From: Flavobacteriaceae bacterium
GTDB taxonomy: Bacteria > Bacteroidota > Bacteroidia > Flavobacteriales > Flavobacteriaceae
Direction: 5' to 3'
Length of the DNA: 38,373 nt
Assembly (NCBI GenBank): GCA_018623655.1
Contig: JAAZVG010000001.1
Coordinates: 1-38,373, forward strand
Of the stretch, positions 24,226-32,319 are shown piece after piece. Position 1 is the stretch's first letter; each line of letters begins with the position of its first letter. A program made the translations under genes and the position numbers. A model generated the notes under the pieces. That model saw only the letters and a program-made list of their open reading frames with translations. It did not search any database and was not told the DNA's origin.

Positions 24226-26043
24226 CTATTTTAATTTCTTTTGTTGTTCTGCCTGCTCCATCATCTGTCGCATACGTCGCTGAAATTTACTCTCCTTAGC
24301 AGGTTTTTGCTTGTTGGCTTGAACCTGGAGATGAATTCGATTTTCATCGATTATATAATTCTTAATAACTAACATAATCACAATGGTCAACAAGTTTGAA
24401 ATAAAATAATACAAGCTAAGACCTGAAGCATAGTTATTAAAGAAAAACAGCATCATTACCGGTGACAGGTACATGATAAATTTCATGTTTGGCATGCCAG
24501 GTTGCTGTTGCATCTGCATCGTTTGACCTGTTGTCATTTGCATGTAAAAGAAAATGGCAACTGACGCTAAAATTGGGAATAAGCTGATATGATCTCCATA
24601 GAAAGGTATAGTGAACGGAAGATCAACCACGGTATCGTAAGAAGACAAATCATCTACCCATAAAAACGATTTTTGTCTTAGAATAAATGAAGTCGGGAAA
24701 AAACTAAATAGAGCGTAAAAAATAGGAAGCTGCAATAAAGCCGGCACACATCCGCTCATCGGATTCACTCCAGCTAGATTATAGAGCTTCATCGTTTCCT
24801 GCTGTTTCTTCATTGCATTTTTAGCATACTTCTCATTAATCTCCTTTACTTCAGGCTGAATAACCCTCATTTTGGCCTGAGAAACATAACTCTTGTAAGT
24901 AACGGGTGAAAGAGCTATTCGAACGACAAATGTCATAACGATAATAGCGATACCAAAAGGCATAAATCCAGCTAGAAAATTAAAGAACGGAGTAAAAATA
25001 TACTTGTTTATTGTTCCGAAGATTCCCCATCCAAAAGGTATAGAATCTATTAAATCATATTGGCTGTAAGTTGCAAAGGTTTTAGAATCAGTAGGACCAA
25101 AGTACAAATACATCGATTCATTACTACCTCTAGATAAGCTCTCTAACTCAACTAAAGCCTGGTATCGTTTAGTGTGTAAGGCCGCCTTAGACTCTTCTTT
25201 CACCAAATTCTCTGATGTCAAATCTGCCTTACTAAACTTAGATTTACTACCTAAAATAGCACTAAAGAAGTGGTGTCGAAACGAGATCCACTTAAGATCA
25301 CTCTCTTCCTCCTCGTCTAATTCAGAAGTTGCACTCAACTTTTTAATCGACTCATCTTCTAAGCGATAGGTTAAACGCGTATATCGGTTTTCGTACTGAA
25401 TACTCTGGTCGTTACGTGGAGCCGTGTAATTCCAAGATAAAATTGCAGGTTGCGAGGATAAATAAGGAGATAGTTGAGTGGTATTGATATCAAAATCAAT
25501 TAAATAATGATCGTTTTGGATTAGATATTTAAACTCTAAGAAGGCTCCTTCAGCTATCTCAGATCTAAAAATAACGCTTGTTTGGTCTTCTTCGCGAACC
25601 ACCTCTGGTTCAAAATACAACTCATTGGTATTTAAATTCATCCCCTTTGCGCTAACCAATTTTAGATTAAGGTCAGAAAAATCAGGTTGCACAATTTCTA
25701 TCGGCTGATCTTCGTGGTTCGTAAAATTTATTAATGTAACAGCTGTTAATTGTCCACCGACTCTCGAAAATTCTAATTCAAAGTGATCAGTATTTACCCG
25801 AACTGGCTCGTATGACAGTTGGTTGTTTTTAGGAGTTAATGCAGTAGTCTCCGATTCTGAAATCGGGGGTGTCACAAATTCTTTTTCAGAAATTACCTCT
25901 TCTGTCACCGATTGGGCGGCAAGTGCCTTCTGTGCCTCAATTTCTTCAGGTGTAGGCTGGTTGATGTAAAACCAACCTATCATTATGGCAAAGATTAGAA
26001 CAAAGCCAATAATTGCATTTTTATCTATCCCCTTTTCTTCCAT
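24226..26043 (-). CDS. yidC: Membrane protein insertase YidC
   Basis: Inserts and folds inner-membrane proteins, alone or with SecYEG. The 605 residues have an N-terminal anchor helix (about 10-27), a large periplasmic P1 domain rich in beta strands (about 70-340) and the Oxa1/60KD_IMP core from about 350 with five helices, including VRIALSPVTYKSYVSQAKM and NPMSGCVPALLQLPIFYALFS in pieces. A Gln/Met-rich stretch (QTMQMQQQPGMPN) lies between later helices and the C-terminus is strongly basic (RRMRQMMEQAEQQKKLK), suitable for ribosome contact. It follows pyrG by two bases, an arrangement common in Bacteroidota. Confidence 0.97.
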   Translation of the reverse strand: MEEKGIDKNAIIGFVLIFAIMIGWFYINQPTPEEIEAQKALAAQSVTEEVISEKEFVTPPISESETTALTPKNNQLSYEPVRVNTDHFELEFSRVGGQLTAVTLINFTNHEDQPIEIVQPDFSDLNLKLVSAKGMNLNTNELYFEPEVVREEDQTSVIFRSEIAEGAFLEFKYLIQNDHYLIDFDINTTQLSPYLSSQPAILSWNYTAPRNDQSIQYENRYTRLTYRLEDESIKKLSATSELDEEEESDLKWISFRHHFFSAILGSKSKFSKADLTSENLVKEESKAALHTKRYQALVELESLSRGSNESMYLYFGPTDSKTFATYSQYDLIDSIPFGWGIFGTINKYIFTPFFNFLAGFMPFGIAIIVMTFVVRIALSPVTYKSYVSQAKMRVIQPEVKEINEKYAKNAMKKQQETMKLYNLAGVNPMSGCVPALLQLPIFYALFSFFPTSFILRQKSFLWVDDLSSYDTVVDLPFTIPFYGDHISLFPILASVAIFFYMQMTTGQTMQMQQQPGMPNMKFIMYLSPVMMLFFFNNYASGLSLYYFISNLLTIVIMLVIKNYIIDENRIHLQVQANKQKPAKESKFQRRMRQMMEQAEQQKKLK

Positions 26044-26045
26044 TT

Positions 26046-27662
26046 CTAATTTCTTGTTTTCTTAAACTCTACAGCAGCCTTTATAAAACTTACGAATAAC
26101 GGATGTGGATTTTCAACCGTACTCTTGTATTCTGGGTGATATTGAACACCAACAAACCATGGGTGATCAGTTAATTCAATAGCTTCAGCCAATTGGGTGT
26201 CTGGATTAATACCAACAACTTTTAAACCTGCCTCTTCTAAAGCACTCACATATTCATTATTTAGTTCAAATCGATGACGATGACGTTCATCAACGTGAAG
26301 TTTCTTGTAGGCATCTGCCAACTTCGAACCTTCTAAGATAGAACACTTCCACGAACCAAGACGCATAGTGCCACCTTTTTCAGAAACCGCCTTTTGCTCT
26401 TCCATTAGGTGTATAATAGGGTGTTTAGCATTTTCGTCTACCTCAACACTATTAGCGCCAATCAATCCTAATACATTTCTAGCAAATTCAATTACTGCCA
26501 TTTGCATTCCCAAGCAAATTCCTAAAAAGGGAATTTTAGATTCTCTTGCAACTCGAACGGCATCAATTTTTCCCTCAATTCCTCTACTTCCAAAACCTGG
26601 TGCGACAAGTACTCCGTCTAGCGACGAGAACAAATGTTCGATTGATTCGTTTTCTAATGCTTCAGAATGAATAGAAACTACATCAACTTTGACCTCATTC
26701 ATTGCTCCTGCATGAATAAAGGCTTCTAAAATAGATTTGTAAGAATCTTGTAGCTCAACATATTTACCGATGAGTCCAATTTTCACAGATCCTTTAGGAT
26801 GAGCTAGGGTCTCGACAAAATGCTCCCATTTTCCAAGGTCGATTTCTTCAGTAACTGGTAATTTCAGTTTGTCTAGAACGACCTTATCTAGGCGTTCTTT
26901 TCTCATTAATAATGGAACCTGGTATATCGTACTCGCATCAATTGACTGAATTACAGCACGTTCAGGCACATTACAGAATCGTGCTAATTTCGATCTTAAT
27001 TCCTGATCTAACTCATGCTCTGTTCTACAAACCAGTACATCTGCTTTAACACCACTTTCCATCAAGGTTTTCACAGAGTGCTGAGTAGGTTTTGTTTTTA
27101 ATTCACCTGCAGCAGCCAAATAAGGAACAAGAGTGAGGTGCACTACCATAGCATTCTCGTCTCCTAACTCGTATAGCAGCTGTCGAACAGATTCAATGTA
27201 AGGCAATGATTCTATATCACCCACTGTACCTCCGATTTCTGTGATAACGATATCGTAATCCCCAGAATTACCAAGAATCTGAATACGATCTTTAATTTCA
27301 TTAGTAATATGTGGTACTACTTGCACGGTCTTCCCCAAGAAATCACCCCTGCGCTCTTTTTCTATTACACTCTGGTAGATACGACCTGTGGTGACGTTAT
27401 TTGCTTGTGAAGTCGGCACGTTAAGAAAACGCTCATAGTGCCCTAAATCCAAGTCAGTTTCAGCACCGTCATTGGTAACATAGCATTCACCATGCTCGTA
27501 CGGATTCAAAGTTCCCGGATCGACATTAATGTAAGGATCTAGCTTCTGAATCGTGGTGCGATAACCCCTAGACTGCAGAAGTTTCGCAAGTGAGGCTGCA
27601 ATAATGCCTTTTCCTAAAGAAGAAGTCACTCCTCCCGTAACGAAAATATATTTTGTAGACAT
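26046..27662 (-). CDS. pyrG: CTP synthase
   Basis: Makes CTP from UTP, ATP and glutamine. The 538 residues show the synthetase domain with FVTGGVTSSLGKGIIAASL, DPYINVDPGTLNPYEHGE, TEIGGTVGDIESLP, and the class I glutamine amidotransferase domain from about 290 with GFGSRGIEGK, the nucleophile Cys in FLGICLGMQ, and the His-Glu pair in GVQYHPEYKS. Length and motifs are typical. It heads a minus-strand run of nine tightly spaced genes. A TACCTTTA box (one mismatch to TAnnTTTG) lies 22 bases before its ATG. Confidence 0.98.
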   Translation of the reverse strand: MSTKYIFVTGGVTSSLGKGIIAASLAKLLQSRGYRTTIQKLDPYINVDPGTLNPYEHGECYVTNDGAETDLDLGHYERFLNVPTSQANNVTTGRIYQSVIEKERRGDFLGKTVQVVPHITNEIKDRIQILGNSGDYDIVITEIGGTVGDIESLPYIESVRQLLYELGDENAMVVHLTLVPYLAAAGELKTKPTQHSVKTLMESGVKADVLVCRTEHELDQELRSKLARFCNVPERAVIQSIDASTIYQVPLLMRKERLDKVVLDKLKLPVTEEIDLGKWEHFVETLAHPKGSVKIGLIGKYVELQDSYKSILEAFIHAGAMNEVKVDVVSIHSEALENESIEHLFSSLDGVLVAPGFGSRGIEGKIDAVRVARESKIPFLGICLGMQMAVIEFARNVLGLIGANSVEVDENAKHPIIHLMEEQKAVSEKGGTMRLGSWKCSILEGSKLADAYKKLHVDERHRHRFELNNEYVSALEEAGLKVVGINPDTQLAEAIELTDHPWFVGVQYHPEYKSTVENPHPLFVSFIKAAVEFKKTRN

Positions 27663-27684
27663 GGTAAACTTTCTTTACGGGGCA

Positions 27685-27692
27685 TAAAGGTA
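27685..27692 (-). promoter_or_regulatory. Possible -7 box of the pyrG run
   Basis: On the minus strand this reads TACCTTTA, one mismatch to TAnnTTTG, in the 89-base gap between divergent pyrG and the Hyi-like gene, about 22 bases before the pyrG ATG. No convincing -33 element was found. On the plus strand the Hyi-like gene has only a near-match (TATCTTTTG, 27727-27735). Confidence 0.3.
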
Positions 27693-27751
27693 CAAACTTT
27701 GACTAGAGCGTAAGCATTAAGTTGCGTATCTTTTGCGATAAATCTAAAACA

Positions 27752-28621
27752 ATGAAAAGACGATCGTTTCTGGCCAAAGTTCCATTGGCCGCAGCTGCGG
27801 GAGCCACATTCTCTAATTCCCTTGCACAAGACAAGATATTTGAACCACTAATCGATCATAAACTAAGGCATTCTGTGGCTCGATGGTGCCTTTCCCAATT
27901 TTCACTAGAAGAAATTTTACCTCGACTAAAGGATCTTGGAATCTATTCGATTGATCTTATAGGGCCTAACGAATTTGAAATTCTAAAAAAACATGAATTT
28001 CATTGTAGCATGTGTGAAGGAGCAGCAATTAGCCTGACTGAAGGTTGGAATCGTTTAGATCTTCACGATGAATTAATTAAACGCTATAAGGCAGTGATTC
28101 CGAAAGTAGCGGATGCTGGATTTACCAATTTGATTTGTTTTAGTGGAAACAGAAACGGAATGGACGATTATGTCGGTCTCGAAAACTGTGCTCAAGGTTT
28201 AGAACAAATATTACCATTAGCTGAGAAATACGGAGTGGTCATTCAAATGGAACTATTTAATCAAATGAATCACCCAGATTATATGGCTGACTCAAGCCTA
28301 TGGGGTATAAGCTTGTGTAGGCGTCTAGGAACAGAAAACTTCAAGCTACTCTACGATATTTACCACATGCAGATTCAAGAAGGAAACATTATTGATACCA
28401 TCAACAAATACCATTCGTATTTCGGACATTACCACACTGCGGGTGTACCAGGCAGAAATGAAATCGAAGAAGAACAAGAGCTTAATTATGCAGGGATTAT
28501 GAAAGCCATTCACCAAACCGGTTTTAAAGGTCATGTAGCTCAAGAGTTTATACCCTTGCGTGAAGATCCTTTCGTATCACTAAAAAAGGCCGTTGCTATC
28601 TGCGAGCAACTCCTCCTCTAG
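27752..28621 (+). CDS. Hydroxypyruvate isomerase-like TIM barrel with Tat signal
   Basis: A 289-residue protein of the xylose isomerase-like TIM barrel family, closest to hydroxypyruvate isomerase (Hyi). The ATG at 27752 gives a twin-arginine signal peptide (MKRRSFLAKVPLAAAAG, cleavage probably after SLAQ); an in-frame upstream start at 27722 would hide it. The barrel shows CFSGNRNG, IQMELFNQMNHPDY with the first metal Glu, LLYDIYHMQIQEG with the metal Asp-His, FGHYHTAGVPGRNEI and VAQEFIPL with the last Glu, so the active site looks intact. A periplasmic sugar-acid isomerase or epimerase is likely, and TatC is encoded in this window. Substrate unknown. The last 42 bases overlap the convergent gene. 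Confidence 0.88.
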   Translation: MKRRSFLAKVPLAAAAGATFSNSLAQDKIFEPLIDHKLRHSVARWCLSQFSLEEILPRLKDLGIYSIDLIGPNEFEILKKHEFHCSMCEGAAISLTEGWNRLDLHDELIKRYKAVIPKVADAGFTNLICFSGNRNGMDDYVGLENCAQGLEQILPLAEKYGVVIQMELFNQMNHPDYMADSSLWGISLCRRLGTENFKLLYDIYHMQIQEGNIIDTINKYHSYFGHYHTAGVPGRNEIEEEQELNYAGIMKAIHQTGFKGHVAQEFIPLREDPFVSLKKAVAICEQLLL

Positions 28622-30169
28622 TGGGTAATCTCTAAGTAACAAATACAATGCGCAAGAATCCTCATCTTTAATGGAGTATTCTTCAATCCCATCTAACTCC
28701 GCCTTTTCGATAAACTCAGCCTCAAGCAGCTTATAGGCCTCAGGGCGAAGCTGTTTTTCAGTTTCAAGTAGATAATCACAGAACCAATGCTCAGGAATCG
28801 ATCTCCATGGCTTAATAAGCTCAGCAGGAATACGAGAATCAATGGGTGTAACTTCTAATTTAGAGAACCGGGCAAGACGATACCAGGTATTCTGAAAATC
28901 ATCCATCCCAAATAATTTGTAATCAAGCGAAGAAGAACTGTAAACCTGCGGGCTGACTACATTATTTGCAGTTTCAACTGCTATTCTTAAAAAGAAATCA
29001 AAACTAAGATCAAAAGCTCTAGCTGTGATTACTTCAGGAACATACCCTCTATCTTCATAAAATTGTTCGATAAACTCCTCTGAAGGGAATCCATATACTT
29101 CTGGATAAGAGAATTCTAGATTCGAAAGATGAATTGGATCCATACTTCGCTCTGTGTAAATCGAGGAAGGAGTGGTTGTAAACATTCTCATACTTTTCAC
29201 CGGCTCTGATTCAATACCGCTCAAAATCGAACTCACAGAGGCTGCTAAGGCGGCGTTCTTCGTTTCTACAAAGGTCCAATTAGGAATAATCGAATCAACA
29301 ATCGTGTCTCTGAAGGTCTGCACACTCTCTATAGATACGTTTTTATAAAGTGGAATTTGCTCCGCTTCAATAAAGATGGCCTTAATTTTCTCAAAGGCCT
29401 CTATATTTTGATTGTCTGAAACCACAAAAACACGTTCACCACGATATTGGGAAAGAGCGTATTCAATTATCTCATCTCTTAACTCCGTCTCATCAGGAAC
29501 ACCGAAATAAACTTGACCTTTTAGTCCTTCTTCAGGTGACATTAGTGGAGCGAGAATAGGTATTGAATCTACTTTATTGGCCTTAACAAATGATCGGAAA
29601 ACTCTAGGACTTAATGGACCTACAACTGCGTCTGGCAATACTGAATCCTTCGAAAAAATAGAATCAACTACAGTTGTACTAAGCTCTGTATCATAAGTTT
29701 TTAATGAAATTGATAAACCTAGTTTTGAAAGGGAATCAATAGCGTAGGATAAGCCCTCGTAAAATTCTAGAGCAACTCGCATATCTCTACGAATGTCCAT
29801 CAATCGATTTAAACTCAGCGTGTCAATTTCGGCATTGGGAATAACAATACTATCTCCAGAGATAGTGTCTTGAACGATCTTGTCTTTGAGGGGAACTAAA
29901 TCTTTTCTAAAGGGCAATAAAACGGCTACATCAAGCTTACTTTTACTTAATGGATGGGTCTTCAAGTCATTGATTGTATCTTTCTGAACTATTGTATCTA
30001 CATCAATCACAAGCTTCTTCTCTTCGACAATCACTGATCGAATCTGCTCTGTTCTTGCAGTTTGATTTTTTTTTCTTGATCTCTTTAGCCACTGGGCATC
30101 TACTTCAGTACTAACACCAATTAGTATGAACCCAACCAAAGTAAAAATATAATTGTTTTTTATTCCCAT
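28580..30169 (-). CDS. Exported type I periplasmic-binding-fold protein
   Basis: A 529-residue secreted protein of unknown role. It has a signal peptide (GIKNNYIFTLVGFILIG, ending near VDAQ), a basic and Thr-rich linker, then from about 79 a type I periplasmic-binding fold: LDVAVLLPFRKD, a helix MRVALEFYEGLSYAIDSL, then AVVGPLSPRVFRSFVKAN and IPILAPLMSPEEGLKG, which match the ligand-binding half of Leu/Ile/Val-binding and LpoA-like proteins. Bacteroidota relatives often have an N-terminal LysM domain; none is visible here. The start codon lies inside the guaA 3' end (10-base overlap), so it is co-translated with GMP synthase, though the roles seem unrelated. A part in cell-wall sensing or enzyme activation is a guess. 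Confidence 0.78.
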   Translation of the reverse strand: MGIKNNYIFTLVGFILIGVSTEVDAQWLKRSRKKNQTARTEQIRSVIVEEKKLVIDVDTIVQKDTINDLKTHPLSKSKLDVAVLLPFRKDLVPLKDKIVQDTISGDSIVIPNAEIDTLSLNRLMDIRRDMRVALEFYEGLSYAIDSLSKLGLSISLKTYDTELSTTVVDSIFSKDSVLPDAVVGPLSPRVFRSFVKANKVDSIPILAPLMSPEEGLKGQVYFGVPDETELRDEIIEYALSQYRGERVFVVSDNQNIEAFEKIKAIFIEAEQIPLYKNVSIESVQTFRDTIVDSIIPNWTFVETKNAALAASVSSILSGIESEPVKSMRMFTTTPSSIYTERSMDPIHLSNLEFSYPEVYGFPSEEFIEQFYEDRGYVPEVITARAFDLSFDFFLRIAVETANNVVSPQVYSSSSLDYKLFGMDDFQNTWYRLARFSKLEVTPIDSRIPAELIKPWRSIPEHWFCDYLLETEKQLRPEAYKLLEAEFIEKAELDGIEEYSIKDEDSCALYLLLRDYPLEEELLADSNGLF

Positions 30170-31692
30170 TCAATAGTTGCAGGTGGTTTAGAGCTTATGT
30201 CGTAAACCACTCTATTTACTCCTTTGACTTTATTAATGATTTCATTCGACACCTCTTGCAAAAATGGGTAGGGTAGATCGACCCAATCTGCAGTCATCCC
30301 ATCGGTACTTTCTACAGCGCGAAGCGCAACACATCGCTCGTAAGTTCTTTCATCGCCCATGACACCCACACTTTGAACCGGAAGCAAAATAACCCCTGCC
30401 TGCCAAACACGATCATATAATCCATGACGTTTCAGTGCCCCAATAAAAATAGCATCAGCTTCTTGAAGCAAGGCCACTTTTTCTGCAGTAATATCACCAA
30501 GGATTCGAATAGCTAATCCTGGTCCAGGGAAAGGATGACGTCCGATAAGATTTTCGGGCATATTCATACTTCGACCCACCCGACGAACTTCATCTTTAAA
30601 TAGCTTTTTTAGAGGCTCTACTACTTTAAGTTTCATATAATCAGGTAATCCTCCAACATTATGATGGCTTTTGATAGTGGCTGATGGACCTCCAGTGGCA
30701 GAAACAGATTCTATAACATCTGGATATATCGTTCCTTGTGCTAGCCACTTAGCACCCTCTACCTCTTTCGATTCATCATCGAAAACATCGACAAAAATCT
30801 TTCCAATGGCTTTACGTTTCTTCTCAGGATCACGAATTTCAGATAGCGCATCTAAAAATCGAGATGAAGCATCAACTCCTTTTACATTGAGCCCAAACCC
30901 TTTATACTGATCAAGAACATCCTCAAATTCATTCTTGCGAAGAAGACCATTATTAACGAATATACAATGCAAGTTCGGACCAATTGCTTGATGAAGAAGC
31001 AAAGCTGCTACAGAGGAATCAACACCCCCTGATAATCCTAAGATTACTTTATCATCACCTAGGGTTTCCTTTAATTCATCAACCGTCTCTTCAACAAATG
31101 CATCTGGTGTCCAATCACCTGTAAAACCAGCAATATGAATAAGGAAATTTTTAATTAACTGCGTTCCCTGGGTAGAGTGATAGACTTCAGGGTGAAACTG
31201 TATCGCGTAGGTATCCTCATCGATAAAACGATAGGCTGCATTTTTAACATCAGCAGTACTTGCTAAACAAACTGCTCCTTTAGGAAGTTCGGTAATTGTG
31301 TCAGAATGAGACATCCAAACTTGAGAATTAATTTCAATTCCCTCAAGAAACGCATCCGCTGAGTGAATGGTTTTTAAATTTGCTCTACCATACTCCCGAA
31401 TATTTGAAGCCTCGACTCTACCTCCGTAGTGGGCAGCCATAAATTGTGCTCCAAAACAAACACCTAAAAGAGGAATTTTCCCTTTGATCCCTGACAAATC
31501 TGGTTTAGGTGCGTCCTCTGAACGCACTGAATGCGGTGATCCAGAAAGGATTACAGCCTTGTATGAGCTTAAATCCTCAGGAGCCTTATTAAATGGTATA
31601 ATTTCAGAGAAAATGTTGAGCTCGCGAACTCGTCTTGCGATAAGTTGTGTGTACTGAGAGCCAAAATCGAGAATGAGTACTTTTTGATGCAT
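30160..31692 (-). CDS. guaA: GMP synthase (glutamine-hydrolysing)
   Basis: Converts XMP to GMP with glutamine and ATP. The 510 residues hold a class I glutaminase domain (LDFGSQYTQLIARRVRE, LGVCFGAQ with Cys79, IQFHPEVYHS with His167 and Glu169), the ATP pyrophosphatase loop GLSGGVDSSVAALLL (219-233), and the C-terminal dimerisation domain ending in the invariant KPPATIEWE. I choose the ATG at 31692; the in-frame TTG at 31698 lies inside the -7 promoter box and is unlikely to be transcribed. All active-site residues are present. Confidence 0.98.
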   Translation of the reverse strand: MHQKVLILDFGSQYTQLIARRVRELNIFSEIIPFNKAPEDLSSYKAVILSGSPHSVRSEDAPKPDLSGIKGKIPLLGVCFGAQFMAAHYGGRVEASNIREYGRANLKTIHSADAFLEGIEINSQVWMSHSDTITELPKGAVCLASTADVKNAAYRFIDEDTYAIQFHPEVYHSTQGTQLIKNFLIHIAGFTGDWTPDAFVEETVDELKETLGDDKVILGLSGGVDSSVAALLLHQAIGPNLHCIFVNNGLLRKNEFEDVLDQYKGFGLNVKGVDASSRFLDALSEIRDPEKKRKAIGKIFVDVFDDESKEVEGAKWLAQGTIYPDVIESVSATGGPSATIKSHHNVGGLPDYMKLKVVEPLKKLFKDEVRRVGRSMNMPENLIGRHPFPGPGLAIRILGDITAEKVALLQEADAIFIGALKRHGLYDRVWQAGVILLPVQSVGVMGDERTYERCVALRAVESTDGMTADWVDLPYPFLQEVSNEIINKVKGVNRVVYDISSKPPATIEWE

Positions 31693-31695
31693 GGG

Positions 31696-31726
31696 CAAAA
31701 ATAGTCAAATGAAAAACGGCCGCAAG
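31696..31726 (-). promoter_or_regulatory. guaA promoter (-33 CTTG, -7 TATTTTTG)
   Basis: On the minus strand CTTG (31726-31723) is followed by exactly 19 bases and then TATTTTTG (31703-31696), close to the Bacteroidota consensus TTTG-N19-TAnnTTTG. Only three bases separate the box from the ATG at 31692, so the transcript would begin at or within the start codon. Confidence 0.6.
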
Positions 31727-31737
31727 GCGATTTGAAG

Positions 31738-31745
31738 TATTTTTA
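31738..31745 (+). promoter_or_regulatory. Possible -7 box of the split-barrel gene
   Basis: TATTTTTA differs from TAnnTTTG only at the last base and is four bases (acca) before the ATG at 31750, the same spacing as for the cysteine desulfurase and DUF4105 genes. No TTTG is seen at the -33 distance. Confidence 0.35.
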
Positions 31746-31749
31746 ACCA

Positions 31750-32319
31750 ATGAAATTAACACCCTTCACATCTGCAGAAGAATTTGCGTTATACTGCTCC
31801 AAGTCATTAAAAGAGGCACCTAAACGCCGTAAATCGAACTTTAAGTATTTTAGCTTGAATACTTTAGGATTAATCAATGAAGTCATATATCCACAAAGTA
31901 GGATGGTCGTTTTACGAGAAGTATTTGAACACTTTAATTTTCGCATATACACAGACTCACGAACTGAAAAAGTAGCCGCTATTGAATCGTATAAGGAAGC
32001 TTCAGCACTGTTTTATGATCCAAAAAAAATGATACAAATACGACTAGAAGGATGTCTCTCAAAAATCGAAGATTCAGGGCATAATTTTGAAAAACTGAGT
32101 GCACAACAAAAAAAAGATTACCGAACTAAAATGGCGCCAGGAACTATTTCGAATTCATTTACGACCATTCACGAAGATGAAGGTGGTTATTTTCAAATTT
32201 TGGACTTTAAAACAGAACGATTCGATCTCGTTCAATTACACTCAGAAGGTCATAGGAGAGTCAAAGGTTTATTAGATAGTAAAGGTGAAATCAGCGACCT
32301 TAGCTGGGTCACACCTTAG
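31750..32319 (+). CDS. Pyridoxamine 5'-phosphate oxidase-like FMN split-barrel protein
   Basis: A 189-residue soluble protein that looks like the flavin-binding split-barrel family. Supporting pieces are RRKSNFKYFSLNTLG, MVVLREVFEHFNFRIYTDSRTEKV (the 'R..VLR ... YTD.RS.K' pattern of PNPOx), an EASALFYDPKKMIQIRLEGCL strand pair, and a C-terminal FDLVQLHSEGHRRV. The canonical PdxH C-terminal RLSDR and WRP motifs are missing, so a true PdxH function is unlikely; related proteins bind FMN, F420 or haem. The ATG at 31750 is four bases after a promoter-like box. The 3' end overlaps bshC by four bases. Confidence 0.75.
   Translation: MKLTPFTSAEEFALYCSKSLKEAPKRRKSNFKYFSLNTLGLINEVIYPQSRMVVLREVFEHFNFRIYTDSRTEKVAAIESYKEASALFYDPKKMIQIRLEGCLSKIEDSGHNFEKLSAQQKKDYRTKMAPGTISNSFTTIHEDEGGYFQILDFKTERFDLVQLHSEGHRRVKGLLDSKGEISDLSWVTP

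Noticed and set aside
26368..26670. A 100-codon open frame antisense to pyrG
   Set aside because: It lies wholly inside a strongly conserved gene, its composition is that of a reverse-strand shadow, and there is no promoter, domain or signal.
31693..31698. TTG at 31698 as the guaA start
   Set aside because: It lies inside the -7 box; the ATG two codons later starts the usual GuaA sequence.
31750..32319. The split-barrel protein as PdxH
   Set aside because: The C-terminal substrate motifs of PdxH are missing, so only the fold-level family name is supported.
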